Of a stretch of DNA of 64,000 bases, positions 29,171-38,636 are shown one piece after another. Below the pieces are notes generated by a model. That model was not told the origin of the DNA. It searched no databases and saw only the letters and a list, made by a program, of their open reading frames with translations. The position numbers and the translations under genes are program-made. Source of the DNA: Chlorogloea purpurea SAG 13.99. Its GTDB lineage: Bacteria > Cyanobacteriota > Cyanobacteriia > Cyanobacteriales > Microcystaceae. Location: assembly GCA_016903695.1 (NCBI GenBank), contig JADQBB010000016.1, positions 21,234-85,233 on the forward strand. The letters run 5' to 3'. Position 1 is the stretch's first letter. Every line of letters begins with the position of its first letter.

Positions 29171-29639
29171 AATGAGCCGTTCGTCAAATAAGCAAGCGTT
29201 GCCTTTATTAAAAAATATTCTGTTCGGGGAGGGTATTCGAGCCGCATTGATCTTTCTTAACGGTCTGACCGAGCATCGATTCAGTGGCCTCTACCGCTTC
29301 GATGATGACGCGCTTAAAAACCTCTATTTTTACGATCGTGAAAATCCAACGGTAGAGTCATCGCCCAGCGTTCCGGCGATGGCTTCCTATTGCGTTTTCG
29401 TCCGTAACTCCGGGCAGAGGTTCATTATGGAGAATTCTTTAAGCGATGAACGAGTTCACGATCATCCGGCACAACAAGAGGTACAGTCTTACTGTGGGGT
29501 GCCTCTCGTCGATCGATACGGTCAAGTATTTGGAACGATCTGCCACTTTGATTTACAACCGCGCTCCATTGCCTTGGTCGATGTCGAGCTTATGGAGGAG
29601 ATGTCATGGTTGCTGAAGCAAAAAACGTTATTGAGTTAA
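29163..29639 (+). CDS. Stand-alone GAF-domain protein
   Basis: 158 residues forming one GAF domain: RAALIFLNGLTEHRFSGLYRFD, ASYCVFVRNSGQRFIMENSLSDERV, and QSYCGVPLVDRYGQVFGTICHFD. GAF domains bind cyclic nucleotides, chromophores or small ligands. This one lacks an output domain and a bilin cysteine in the usual context (Cys in YCVFV and YCGVPL are buried positions). It could be a regulator acting in trans. Start ATG 29163 or 29172. It is flanked by heptamer repeats and a possible IS end, so it may have arrived by insertion. Confidence 0.8.
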   Translation: MSIMSRSSNKQALPLLKNILFGEGIRAALIFLNGLTEHRFSGLYRFDDDALKNLYFYDRENPTVESSPSVPAMASYCVFVRNSGQRFIMENSLSDERVHDHPAQQEVQSYCGVPLVDRYGQVFGTICHFDLQPRSIALVDVELMEEMSWLLKQKTLLS

Positions 29640-29680
29640 AGAGCGATCGCACAATCTAATAAACCGTTAGATTTTTGATG

Positions 29681-29731
29681 GGTTAGTGGCTAGTGGTCAG
29701 TCACCCGTCACTAGCCACTATTCCCTATTTC
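29681..29731. repeat. Heptamer/inverted repeat at the end of the channel-like gene
   Basis: GGTTAGTGGCTAGTGGTCAG, then TCACCCGTCACTAGCCACTA and TTCCCTATTTCC. Half-palindromic and near-identical to the copy at 28957-29006. It reaches 7 nt into the last codons of the next gene. Confidence 0.7.
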
Positions 29732-31407
29732 CTATCTCCCTTAACACTGGAAAGCCATTCCCGTAACTGAGTACCGGCTACATCTCGCCCGCCCAGACCG
29801 AAAGCTAGAGCGATCGCTACAGCCACCGCACCCAGTAATAAACCGAAAGCGAGATTAACGATACTACTGGCGATTCCCATCTGTTCTAGAGCCATCGCTG
29901 AAACTAGAGCGATAACGGCAACCCGGGCCGCTTGGCCCAAAATTCGAGCTTGAGAGCCGCCGGAACTAGTGATCAGATTAAACGCCAGATTCGCTAGATA
30001 AAGACCGACACCGAAGACGACCACACCGGCGAGAATACGACCGAAAATGACGAGAAGACCGCTGACGATCACCGTTAGAGCCGGTATATTCAAAATATTC
30101 GTGGCGGCTATGGTAGCGAATAAACCCACGCCCACTGCAGCCACGATACCGATGATCTCCGCCGGGGTGCGGTGGGGAAACCTGGAAGGTGCATCCACGA
30201 TCGACGGGCCGTCTTCCGCTGGCGATACGACAGTAGTACGGGTAGTCGTGGTTCTGGGGAAACCCAACCAGTCGAAAATATTATTAAAACCTATGCCGCT
30301 CAGAATATCCGCTACTAAATCACCCACAAATCTCGCCCCCGCATAACCTAGGAGGAGAATTAACGCAGCGGTGAAAATTTGCGGGATGGCTCCGAGAATC
30401 TGATTCAGCATCGATACCGCAGGAGCGGAAATAGCGGAAATCTCTAAAGCATCTAAAGCGGCGATCACCGTGGGCAGTAAAATTAACACGTAGACGATCG
30501 TGCCTATTATCCCGGAAAGAGAACGGTTTCTAGTGCCTGTGGTCTGCCCCAGTCCGAATTGATTACCGATGCGATCGACTCCCGTAGCCGAGAGGAGATT
30601 GCTCACGATTTCCCGGACGACTCTAGCGATCGTCCAACCGATCAAACCGATCAATACCGCTTTTAAAATTCTCGGTAGAGCGGCGAGAAGGTCATTGAGT
30701 AAGTTCTGTACCGGTTGTAGGGGCCCCTGTAAATTCAATACGCCGAGAATGATGGGTAGGAAAAACAGGAAGACGAACCAATACAGTGCGTTGCCCAAGG
30801 TTTCGCTCAAGAGAAATCTATTGGGTTCGGTAGTTGTCGCCGAACGATCGCTCAAACGATCGTCTAGCCCGAAGGATTGGGAAGTCCTCACTGCCAAAGT
30901 CCGAGCGATAGTAGCCAGTATCCAGGCTAAGGCGCTTAATAACAGGGCCGAGCCAAGACGGGGCAGGAAAACGAATATTTGATTGAGAAAATTGTTCAGG
31001 GGAGCGGCGACGGCATTGAGTTGTAGAGCGTTGAGGAAAGCTACAACTGTGAGGATCATCAACACCCAGAAAACGATCGAGCCGACGAGATTCTCTATGT
31101 TGGATGCCAGTCCGCCTCTCGTCCCCGTTACCGAAGAAGCGAGACGATTATCTAGATCCGTGCGCTTGAGAAGGTTTTTAACCAGTCCCGCCACTACAGT
31201 AGAGATGATCCAACCCACCAGCAGGATAATAATAGCGCTGATCAAGTTTAAAACTTCCGATCCCAAAGCACCCAATCCTAAACCGGCTAGAAAACCTGAT
31301 ATAGGTGATGAAACCGTTGTTACCGCGTTAGTGCCGGTTGAGGTTTGGGCTAATGTAGATGACGTGATCTCAACGAAGAGATAGGGTGAAAATGGATTTG
31401 TAGTCAT
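29725..31407 (-). CDS. Conserved-TM-helix protein (CmpX/mechanosensitive-channel related)
   Basis: 560 residues built from repeated hydrophobic units of the TM_helix family: IIILLVGWIISTVVAGLVKNLLKRTDLDNRLA, ALLLSALAWILATIARTLAV, KAVLIGLIGWTIARVVREIVSNLL, and AALILLLGYAGARFVGDLVADIL. Each is followed by an amphipathic gene-specific loop. The repeats resemble the TM helices lining MscS-like channels, but a recognisable MscS beta domain is not seen. The likely role is a membrane channel or organiser under osmotic stress (inference). Single gene. Confidence 0.8.
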   Translation of the reverse strand: MTTNPFSPYLFVEITSSTLAQTSTGTNAVTTVSSPISGFLAGLGLGALGSEVLNLISAIIILLVGWIISTVVAGLVKNLLKRTDLDNRLASSVTGTRGGLASNIENLVGSIVFWVLMILTVVAFLNALQLNAVAAPLNNFLNQIFVFLPRLGSALLLSALAWILATIARTLAVRTSQSFGLDDRLSDRSATTTEPNRFLLSETLGNALYWFVFLFFLPIILGVLNLQGPLQPVQNLLNDLLAALPRILKAVLIGLIGWTIARVVREIVSNLLSATGVDRIGNQFGLGQTTGTRNRSLSGIIGTIVYVLILLPTVIAALDALEISAISAPAVSMLNQILGAIPQIFTAALILLLGYAGARFVGDLVADILSGIGFNNIFDWLGFPRTTTTRTTVVSPAEDGPSIVDAPSRFPHRTPAEIIGIVAAVGVGLFATIAATNILNIPALTVIVSGLLVIFGRILAGVVVFGVGLYLANLAFNLITSSGGSQARILGQAARVAVIALVSAMALEQMGIASSIVNLAFGLLLGAVAVAIALAFGLGGRDVAGTQLREWLSSVKGDRK

Positions 31408-31458
31408 GAATTTGAGCCTACTTACTCTGATAGAGATTTAAAAAAGTGTGCGATTCTC

Positions 31459-32424
31459 TTAAGGAGATTGCACGATGTAAGGAGAAGAAATTTTTTCCAC
31501 TCTGCCAGAATTCACCAAGGCTTGATGAATGATTACCGCGGCTTCGGCGCGGGTTAAGTCCCGGTTAGGGGCGAGAATATTGGTATCGGGATAACTGGCT
31601 ACTAACCCGAACTGCGTCGCCGTTGCTACGCTCTCCCTAGCATAGCGGGGAATGTCCTGATTATCTTTATAGATGGTCGTTATGGATTCGGGAGAAGCGG
31701 GACGGGGTAGCTTTAAACCGTTGCTCAGAGCCACCAGCGCTTCTACCTTTTTAATCGGTTCACCGGGGCGGAACACTTGACCCGGATAACCTTTCATAAA
31801 TTCCATCTCCACGGCCTTATCGATTGCGGTATTCCTCTCGTCTCCGGCGGGAATATCCTTGAACTCCAAAGATCCGCGAGTTTTCGACTCGTTGAAAGAG
31901 TCTTGTAGCATTTTGGCGAATTCAGATCGGGTTACAACTTTCTCCGGTTGGAACCTCCCATCTGGAAAACCCTGTAAGATACCACGGCGCACTACCACCG
32001 CGATAAAAGGACTCGCCCAATAGTTAGGAGTTAGATCCGTAAACCCCGCCGCCGTTTTCACCGGCGAGGGTGTAGTCTGAGCTACCGGGGGAACAGGTAC
32101 GGGTACTACTGCGGTTTTTGGGGTTGGGGTGCTTTCCGTGATGATCTCCGTTTCGTCTGGAGACGATTGGGGCAGGGGAGTCACCGTCGTCCTGGGTGTA
32201 TCGGAGGCGGATTTCTCAAAGACCGAATCGGTCTGAGTAGGGGCGGGAGATGGTGAACCCAGAAATGTGTCATCTTTTCCCCGGCCGATTTGACTCCAAG
32301 ACCACCATAAAATAGCGCCGATGCTGGCGAATGCGATTAGGATACCGATAAAATCATCGAATCCCAAAGTTGCTCGATCGTTCGACCGGTCAGAGGGGCG
32401 ATCGGGGGGCGGTAGATTGGACAT
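31459..32424 (-). CDS. SLH-domain envelope protein with N-terminal membrane anchor
   Basis: 321 residues. A short cytoplasmic N-tail, one membrane span (FIGILIAFASIGAILWWSW), then a Pro/Thr-rich linker to about 125. Three SLH repeats follow: FTDLTPNYWASPFI...GFPDGRFQPEKVVTRSEFA; FKDIPAGDERNTAIDKA...GYPGQVFRPGEPIKKVEAL; YKDNQDIPRYARESV...SYPDTNILAPNRDLTRAEAA. SLH repeats bind pyruvylated or other cell-wall polymers, so the protein likely ties the inner membrane to peptidoglycan. About 50 bp from the channel-like gene, same strand, a possible pair. Confidence 0.85.
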   Translation of the reverse strand: MSNLPPPDRPSDRSNDRATLGFDDFIGILIAFASIGAILWWSWSQIGRGKDDTFLGSPSPAPTQTDSVFEKSASDTPRTTVTPLPQSSPDETEIITESTPTPKTAVVPVPVPPVAQTTPSPVKTAAGFTDLTPNYWASPFIAVVVRRGILQGFPDGRFQPEKVVTRSEFAKMLQDSFNESKTRGSLEFKDIPAGDERNTAIDKAVEMEFMKGYPGQVFRPGEPIKKVEALVALSNGLKLPRPASPESITTIYKDNQDIPRYARESVATATQFGLVASYPDTNILAPNRDLTRAEAAVIIHQALVNSGRVEKISSPYIVQSP

Positions 32425-32619
32425 AAAACGTTATTTGAGAATAGAGGTATATATTATGTTTGGCTTTATTACCTTGTAATAGTAGGTCAATATCCGGGTT
32501 AGACTCTTCATTTTTCCCTTTTTCTTCAACATTCACCCTATTGAGGGGGCTGGAACTTCTAGGGACGAGCGAGCAACATTATGATAAATTATCTCAATCT
32601 ATATAAAGAGAGTTTATTT

Positions 32620-33669
32620 ATGAGTATTTTACGAGTTGGATTATTGTTCGGCGGCAAATCAGGAGAACATGAAGTATCGATCAATTCGGCCCGCGCCATA
32701 CTACAAGGTTTAAGTTCTGGCGATAATCCCTCTAAATACTCGGTTTATCCTTTCTATATCGATAAAAGTGGTTTTTGGCACACCGGCGAAACCGCTCAAT
32801 CTGTCCTCGATTCCGCCCGCCCTCTACCCTGTGACGAAATCGCTAAGCCCAATCTTTGGCTATTTCCCCCTCAAGCCGCGGAAATAGACCTATGGTTCCC
32901 GATCTTACACGGGCCCAATGGGGAAGATGGTACTTTACAGGGGCTATTATCTCTGATGACCGTGCCTTTTGTCGGTAGCGGGGTGTTAGGTTCTTCTGTG
33001 GGTATGGATAAAATCGCCATGAAAGCGGTATTCGCTTCGGCGGGTTTACCGCAAGTGAAATATATGGCCGTGACTCGCTCGGAAATTTGGTCTAACCCTT
33101 GTGTTTTTCCCAAACTGTGCGATCGTATAGAAGAGACCCTGGACTATCCCTGTTTTGTCAAACCCGCTAATCTCGGTTCTTCCGTGGGTATCAGTAAAGC
33201 CCGCAACCGTAATGAGTTGGAAGCCGCTCTCGATGGGGCCGCCAGTTACGATCGACGTATAATCGTCGAGGCGGGAGTCAACGCCCGTGAACTCGAATGC
33301 GCGGTCTTGGGTAACGATAACCCTCAAGCTTCAGTGGTGGGTGAAATCACTTTCGACGCGGATTTTTATGACTACGAAACGAAATACACCGACGGGCGCA
33401 GTCAGATGGTCATTCCCGCTCAAATTCCTTCTCACGTACAGTCCCGAATACAAGAGATGGCTATTGGGGCTTTTAAGGCTATAGATGGGCGGGGTTTATC
33501 GCGGGTAGACTTCTTCTACGTGGAAAAAACCGGCGAACTGTTTATCAACGAGATCAATACGCTACCCGGTTTCACCAAGTTCAGTATGTACCCCCAAATG
33601 TGGAAGTCGTCGGGGATCGATTTTCCGCAATTAGTCGATAAGTTAATCGGGCTGGCTCTAGAAAATTAA
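32620..33669 (+). CDS. ddl: D-alanine-D-alanine ligase
   Basis: Joins two D-alanines with ATP for peptidoglycan. From ATG 32620 (349 residues): [50 protein letters not shown] (ATP-grasp), and [21 protein letters not shown] (Mg2+ and ligand loop, with Tyr of YPQMW). An earlier ATG at 32581 adds 13 residues ([13 protein letters not shown]) not typical of the family, while AAAGAG lies upstream of 32620. Full length. Confidence 0.96.
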   Translation: MSILRVGLLFGGKSGEHEVSINSARAILQGLSSGDNPSKYSVYPFYIDKSGFWHTGETAQSVLDSARPLPCDEIAKPNLWLFPPQAAEIDLWFPILHGPNGEDGTLQGLLSLMTVPFVGSGVLGSSVGMDKIAMKAVFASAGLPQVKYMAVTRSEIWSNPCVFPKLCDRIEETLDYPCFVKPANLGSSVGISKARNRNELEAALDGAASYDRRIIVEAGVNARELECAVLGNDNPQASVVGEITFDADFYDYETKYTDGRSQMVIPAQIPSHVQSRIQEMAIGAFKAIDGRGLSRVDFFYVEKTGELFINEINTLPGFTKFSMYPQMWKSSGIDFPQLVDKLIGLALEN

Positions 33670-33705
33670 CCACTAGAGAAATGTAGTCTGTCATCTTGCT
33701 TATAG

Positions 33706-33738
33706 TCACTCTTGTAGTATATAATAATACAAGAGTGA
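33706..33738. promoter_or_regulatory. Perfect 11-bp inverted repeat upstream of rtcB
   Basis: TCACTCTTGTA (33706-33716) and TACAAGAGTGA (33728-33738), separated by 11 AT-rich bases. Half-site centres are 22 bp apart, two helical turns, fitting a dimeric regulator. It ends 12 bp before the rtcB start. It could instead be a hairpin terminating ddl. Confidence 0.5.
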
Positions 33739-33750
33739 TTAGATATATAT

Positions 33751-34932
33751 ATGCCTTACGAAACCTTAGACCTATCCACGCCCACACCAGTATTATCTTG
33801 GGCGGGTCATGAACTGGGCCGAGATGAAACTAATATGGCCCGCAACGTGGCTTCTTTACCTTTCGTCTTCAAACAAGTATCCTTAATGCCCGATGTTCAC
33901 CTCGGCAAAGGTGCTTTAGTCGGCTCAGTTATCGCCACTAAAGAAACCATCATTCCCGCGGCGGTGGGTGTGGATATTGGTTGTGGTATGGCTGCTTTAC
34001 AAATGCCTTTCACGGGGGATCAATTAGAAGGGAAATTAAAGAAAATCCGTCTCGACATCGAAGCGGAAATTCCCGTGGGCTTCAATGACAATAAAACGCT
34101 CGAAAAAGCTGTTTCTAACTGGTCGCTTTGGAATGACTTCAAACACTTACATAAAGGAGTACAGAAATTAGATAAAAAAGCCATTCATCAACTGGGTTCA
34201 CTGGGTGGGGGTAATCACTTTATCGAAGTATGTTTGGACGAAAATAATGGCGTATGGTTGATGCTTCATTCTGGTTCCAGAGGCATTGGTAATCAATTGG
34301 CTCAGTGCCATATTCATACAGCTAAAAATCTCGCCAGCTTAGCCAATCAAAGCCTCCCCGACCCTGATCTAGCTTACTTTGTGGAAGGGACAGAAGAATT
34401 CGCCCACTACTGGCGTGATTTACAATGGGCGCAGGAATACGCTCTCTATAATCGAGAAGTGATGCTTAATAGATTTAAGCGTATCGTGGAAAGACATCTA
34501 GTAGGCGGCAAACCTTGTAAACCCCTACTTACTGTTAACTGTCATCATAACTACGCGGTGAAAGAAACCCATTTCAACGAAGAAGTTTACGTCACCAGAA
34601 AAGGGGCGGTGAGAGCCAGAGAAACCGACTATGGTATCATCCCCGGTTCTATGGGGGCGAAATCCTTCATCGTCAAAGGAAAAGGAAACCTCGATAGTTT
34701 TTGCTCTTGTTCTCACGGGGCGGGGCGATTGATGTCTAGAAACAAAGCGAAACTGACTTTTAGCTTAGATGATTTGATCGAACAAACCCAAGGAGTGGAA
34801 TGTCGTAAAGATGAACGGTTTATTGACGAAATTCCGGGGGCTTATAAACCGATCGAACTCGTCATGAGCCAACAAGCGGATTTAGTGGAAATTGTGGCCA
34901 CTTTAAAACAGGTTCTCTGTGTCAAAGGCTAG
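33751..34932 (+). CDS. rtcB: RtcB-family RNA ligase/repair protein
   Basis: Joins RNA 2',3'-cyclic phosphate or 3'-phosphate ends to 5'-OH with GTP and Mn2+. 393 residues with the metal and guanylylation motifs: MPDVHLGKGALVGSV, VGVDIGCGM (Asp75, Cys78), GSLGGGNHFIEV, MLHSGSRGIGN, NCHHNYAV and CSHGAGRLMSR, where the His accepts GMP. The HGAGR motif and the absence of an intein are typical of the bacterial form. It stands alone, without rtcA or rtcR, with a strong terminator behind it. Confidence 0.93.
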   Translation: MPYETLDLSTPTPVLSWAGHELGRDETNMARNVASLPFVFKQVSLMPDVHLGKGALVGSVIATKETIIPAAVGVDIGCGMAALQMPFTGDQLEGKLKKIRLDIEAEIPVGFNDNKTLEKAVSNWSLWNDFKHLHKGVQKLDKKAIHQLGSLGGGNHFIEVCLDENNGVWLMLHSGSRGIGNQLAQCHIHTAKNLASLANQSLPDPDLAYFVEGTEEFAHYWRDLQWAQEYALYNREVMLNRFKRIVERHLVGGKPCKPLLTVNCHHNYAVKETHFNEEVYVTRKGAVRARETDYGIIPGSMGAKSFIVKGKGNLDSFCSCSHGAGRLMSRNKAKLTFSLDDLIEQTQGVECRKDERFIDEIPGAYKPIELVMSQQADLVEIVATLKQVLCVKG

Positions 34933-34952
34933 AAGTAAAAAAAAGCTCGATG

Positions 34953-34994
34953 TTGAAAATCCTCGCACTAAAAATGCGAGGATTTTCAATTTTT
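34953..34994 (+). terminator. rtcB terminator
   Basis: A 16-bp stem, TTGAAAATCCTCGCA with TGCGAGGATTTTCAA (34953-34989), then a T-run to 34994. Strong, 20 bp after the stop. Confidence 0.88.
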
Positions 34995-35028
34995 ACCTCA
35001 CCCTATTTTTTATGGTGAGATGGGGGAC

Positions 35029-35617
35029 TCAAGAACAGGAAAACTTTCTTAAACGCAGAGCATTAGTGACTACCGAAACAGAACTGAAAGCCATAGCGGC
35101 CCCGGCGATGATGGGATTGAGAAGCCAACCGAAGAGAGTAAGCCGCCGTGGTTCCCAAAACTACCAAGGTGTCCATCGTCCCGGAACGATTTTTTAAGGC
35201 TTTCCAGGCGTGTACGTAGAAACTGCTACCACACGAGAATTGCACCGGCGTGGCGAGAATTAACTGTAACCAACCCGGCAACATGGGCGCAGATAAACCC
35301 ACCATAGCGGGTAGAGAACTGAAAAATAAAATCCCGCCCACGATGCCACCGAAGATTAATTTCGCTTTCAGTGGGTATTTTTTGACATCTGTAACGGGTT
35401 TGCGGGTCAAGGGACGAGCCTCATAACCCGCTCTCTCTACAGCGGCCTCTATAGTGCTTATATTGGTCTTCTGCGGGTCATAATCTACCTGCGCCCTTTC
35501 CATGCCGAAATTTACTTGGCAATCGTTCACCCCGGGAACGTTACGGATGAGCCGCTCGATCGCACTGGCACAAGCAGCACAGCTCATGCCCCCTAACTCC
35601 AGAGTCTCCTTTGCCAT
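35029..35617 (-). pseudogene. Copper/heavy-metal P-type ATPase with central deletion
   Basis: The first ~165 residues are a normal P1B-ATPase start: a heavy-metal-binding domain with GGMSCAACASAIER, then a first membrane pair and [19 protein letters not shown]. The frame then goes wrong and stops at 35063. Out of frame by one, the DNA continues [29 protein letters not shown] to a stop at 35029, which is the exact C-terminal end of CopA-type pumps. Everything between TM2 and TM8, including TPC, DKTGT and the ATP-binding domain, is missing. This is a large out-of-frame deletion. Pumping is impossible; a free metal-binding domain might survive. Confidence 0.9.
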
Positions 35618-35775
35618 CTTTACTTCTCCCTGTCTCCTGCTTTTATTCTAGGCTCTCCCCTTGACGGTAGGGTCAATAGGTGTATAAAACAAATACCCCA
35701 GAAAATTTATTGTGTTAAAAACAGTTTTTTATTGTTATCACTATAGATAGGAATAAATTATTTAAGATCCGGTTA

Positions 35776-36444
35776 ATGAATTTATCTGCTAATACTAATC
35801 ATCCCGAACGAACTTATTTTGATCGCTGTCTCAAACGATTGGAGCAGGATGTTTTACGGATGGGGACTTTAGTAGAAGAATCTTTCCGCTTGTGTCATCA
35901 ATCCCTGTTCGAGCGTAATCTCGAATCCGCTTCCAAGATTAGCAATTTGGATAAAGAAATCGATCGTTATTACCGTCAGATCGAGTTAGATTGTGCCACG
36001 CTGATGACCCTACAAGCACCCGTGGCTCAAGATTTACGTTTATTGAGCGCTTTTATGCAATTGGTGAGAGATCTCGAAAGAATCGGTGATTACGCTCAAG
36101 ATTTAGGAGAAATAGCGGTTAAATTATTCGCCTACACGCCTCACCCTTGTATGAAGGAAATAGAATTGATGTCCCATCACGCACAATATATGCTCGCTAC
36201 TACCCTCGTAGCCTTGGCGGATTTGGATGAGGGGGCGGGGGAAAAAATCAAAGCTTTAGATGATACGGTAGACCATGCCTATGATTATCTCTACCAGACT
36301 CTCGCTTATCAGAGGGATATAAAAGGGGTGGTGGAACCGATCCTACTCATGGGCTTGATCATCCGTCACCTCGAACGTATGGCAGACCACGCCACTAATG
36401 TCGCTCAAAGAGTATCCTACATAGTCACGGGACAGAGAGGATAG
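35776..36444 (+). CDS. phoU: PhoU phosphate-signalling regulator
   Basis: 222 residues in the duplicated three-helix PhoU fold: EQDVLRMGTLVEESFRLC, LDKEIDRYYRQIELDCATLMTLQAPVAQDLR (metal-binding helix), then RDLERIGDYAQDLGEIA, and the second repeat KALDDTVDHAYDYLY...RHLERMADHATNVAQR. PhoU links the Pst transporter to the SphS/PhoR kinase and moderates phosphate uptake. No pst or sensor genes lie beside it. Full length. Confidence 0.92.
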   Translation: MNLSANTNHPERTYFDRCLKRLEQDVLRMGTLVEESFRLCHQSLFERNLESASKISNLDKEIDRYYRQIELDCATLMTLQAPVAQDLRLLSAFMQLVRDLERIGDYAQDLGEIAVKLFAYTPHPCMKEIELMSHHAQYMLATTLVALADLDEGAGEKIKALDDTVDHAYDYLYQTLAYQRDIKGVVEPILLMGLIIRHLERMADHATNVAQRVSYIVTGQRG

Positions 36445-36622
36445 CTTTCTCTAAAATTAACTTCGGGTTAAGAAGCAAGAAAATTTAAGATTATTACGAT
36501 CGAGCTAGCCCATTTGGGGAAACTTACAATAAAATATAAGCTAGACCTAACTTATGTATTGAGTTCGGTCATTGGTTAATAGTAAAAATCAATCCATTTT
36601 ATTAGGTGTGAGGATTGACTCC

Positions 36623-38392
36623 ATGTCAAAAACGTTCTGGAATTTAGTCAAAACGACTCCAGCGATGTTAGGTGCTTCTGTATTAGTAGCCCAAACAGCG
36701 ATCGCTGCCCCCGTAGACAAAACACAAACTCAAGATAGTAAAAATAGCTTCGCCCCTTCCCAATTCTTAGCCCAAGCTCTTCCTACTACCCCAGATAACA
36801 CTCTGAGAGTAGATCCTGCGGCCCAAGAATTAATCAATCGCGTTCAAAAAGCCCAACAAAGTAAATACATTAACGGTAATGTAAATACAGGTGTTAGCTC
36901 CATGAGCCAGTCCCAAGTAACGAGCGTCAATCAATTGAGAGACGTGGAACCTACTGCGTGGGCTTATGAAGCATTAAGAAGTTTAGTAGAAAGATACGGT
37001 TGTATCGTGGGCTATCCCGATCGAACCTACCGTGGTGATCGCGCCCTCAGCCGCTGGGAGTTCGCCGCCGGTGTGAACGCCTGTTTGAACGCCCTAGAGA
37101 GACTGCTTCAAGATGGTTTGGCAGTTCCCCGGGAAGACATCGACAAACTCAATCGCCTGGCCAAAGAATTTGAAACCGAATTGGCCGCTTTAGGAGCGAG
37201 AATAGATAACTTAGAACAGCGAACAGCTTTCTTAGAAGATCATCAATTCTCCACCACCACCAAATTAAGAGGCGAAGCGATCATCAGTATTGCGGATAGC
37301 TTCGGTGACGCGGCCATCGGCACCCCTGGCAACCGCGCCGGCGATGAAGACATCAGTGTAGCCGCTATTAACACTCGTGTTCGTTTAAACCTAGAAACCA
37401 GCTTCACCGGTAAGGACTTATTAAGAACCCGTCTACAAGCGGGTAACTTTAATACCACCTTCAACAGAACCGGTGTGACGGGGACGAACATGACCCGTCT
37501 AGCCTACGACGATGGCGTTGATAACGCTGTGTCGATCGATGACTTATGGTATCGTGCGCCCATAGGCCCCGTCACCGTGTGGGTAGGTGCTAACGCCCTG
37601 AACTTGGATGACGTATTCGTCACGGCTAACCCCTTCCTCGCTGACTCCGGTAGTGGCGCGTTATCACGTTTAGAACGTTATAACAACTTCGTCTACCGCG
37701 GGCCATCGGGAGCGGGTTTAGCCGCCCGCTTTAATATAGGCGATATTCTCAACGTTACGGGGACTTATTTAGCTGATGGCGCTACTGCTAACAACCCTAC
37801 CGATAACAATGGCTTATTCAACGGTTCCTACAGCGCGGGCGCTCAAGTAGGCTTCTCTTTCATTAAAGCCTTCGACCTTTACTTCACCTACGTTCACAGT
37901 TATCAGACCGCAGCTCGTATGGGTTCGGGTTTATTCGGTAACGTGAGCGGTCTAGACGCGGAGAATCCGTTCAACCCCACAGGTGCATCGGGTCAGAACG
38001 TGGCCACCTCTTCCGACCGCTATGGTTTATCGGCTAGCTGGCGCGTCTTGCCAAATTTGAACTTAGCGGCTTGGGGCGGTTACGCCACGGCTACCGCGGA
38101 ACAATCCAACAGAACGTTTAGCGCCGGTGATTACGTGGAACTGTGGACGTGGAACGCTAATCTCTCCATTATCGACCTGTTCAAACAAGGTGCGGTGTTG
38201 TCTTTGGGTGGTGGTTTACCTCCCAAAGGAGATAGAGTCACTTCCTCTTACGTCATCGAAGCTCAATACCAATTCCCGATCAACAAAAACATCCTGCTCA
38301 CGCCAGGTTTCTTCGTGGTATTAGATCCCAATAATAACGATCGTAATGCCGATCAGTGGATGGGCGTAATCCGTACTACCTTTAAATTCTAG
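36623..38392 (+). CDS. SLH-domain outer-membrane porin (iron uptake porin family)
   Basis: 589 residues from ATG 36623, with AGGA (36611-36614) 8 nt upstream. A signal peptide (FWNLVKTTPAMLGASVLVAQTAIAA) is followed by one SLH domain at about 110-165 (AYEALRSLVERYGCIVGYPDRTYRGDRALSRWEFA). A coiled coil (about 185-215) comes next, then an OprB-like beta-barrel ending in GVIRTTFKF, with the C-terminal Phe typical of Omp assembly. In cyanobacteria this family makes up the major porins and includes proteins needed for iron passage. An upstream ATG at 36572 is not supported. It has its own terminator. Confidence 0.93.
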   Translation: MSKTFWNLVKTTPAMLGASVLVAQTAIAAPVDKTQTQDSKNSFAPSQFLAQALPTTPDNTLRVDPAAQELINRVQKAQQSKYINGNVNTGVSSMSQSQVTSVNQLRDVEPTAWAYEALRSLVERYGCIVGYPDRTYRGDRALSRWEFAAGVNACLNALERLLQDGLAVPREDIDKLNRLAKEFETELAALGARIDNLEQRTAFLEDHQFSTTTKLRGEAIISIADSFGDAAIGTPGNRAGDEDISVAAINTRVRLNLETSFTGKDLLRTRLQAGNFNTTFNRTGVTGTNMTRLAYDDGVDNAVSIDDLWYRAPIGPVTVWVGANALNLDDVFVTANPFLADSGSGALSRLERYNNFVYRGPSGAGLAARFNIGDILNVTGTYLADGATANNPTDNNGLFNGSYSAGAQVGFSFIKAFDLYFTYVHSYQTAARMGSGLFGNVSGLDAENPFNPTGASGQNVATSSDRYGLSASWRVLPNLNLAAWGGYATATAEQSNRTFSAGDYVELWTWNANLSIIDLFKQGAVLSLGGGLPPKGDRVTSSYVIEAQYQFPINKNILLTPGFFVVLDPNNNDRNADQWMGVIRTTFKF

Positions 38393-38413
38393 AGAAACCG
38401 TTTAGAATCCCGA

Positions 38414-38444
38414 AAACAATGGCCCCAGGGGCCATTGTTTTTTT
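38414..38444 (+). terminator. Porin terminator
   Basis: A 12-bp palindromic stem, ACAATGGCCCC/GGGGCCATTGT, with a T7 run. It starts about 22 bp after the stop. Confidence 0.9.
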
Positions 38445-38449
38445 GGATG

Positions 38450-38471
38450 AAAAACCCCGCGTGAAGCGGGG
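38450..38471 (-). terminator. Terminator of the GH57 gene
   Basis: CCCCGC/GCGGGG around GTGAA (38455-38471). On the minus strand it is followed by TTTTTC. It lies 165 bp beyond the branching-enzyme stop, and the porin hairpin is adjacent. The rest of 38472-38636 shows no gene. Confidence 0.7.
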
Positions 38472-38636
38472 AGAAAGAGGAAGACTGACGACGGAGAATT
38501 CTGAAAGAGGCTGATCGAATCTCGTCTGACTTCAGATTACGACTTCTCTTAAGAGATGTCAGTCCCAGAAAAAAGGGAAAAAAAGGGAGTTGGGAGTCGG
38601 GAGTACTTGCTCGCACTCAGTCCTAAATTCTTACTC

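Noticed and set aside
30047..31384. Three 100-140-codon frames antisense to the TM-helix protein
   Set aside because: Arg/Thr-rich composition typical of antisense to hydrophobic coding sequence.
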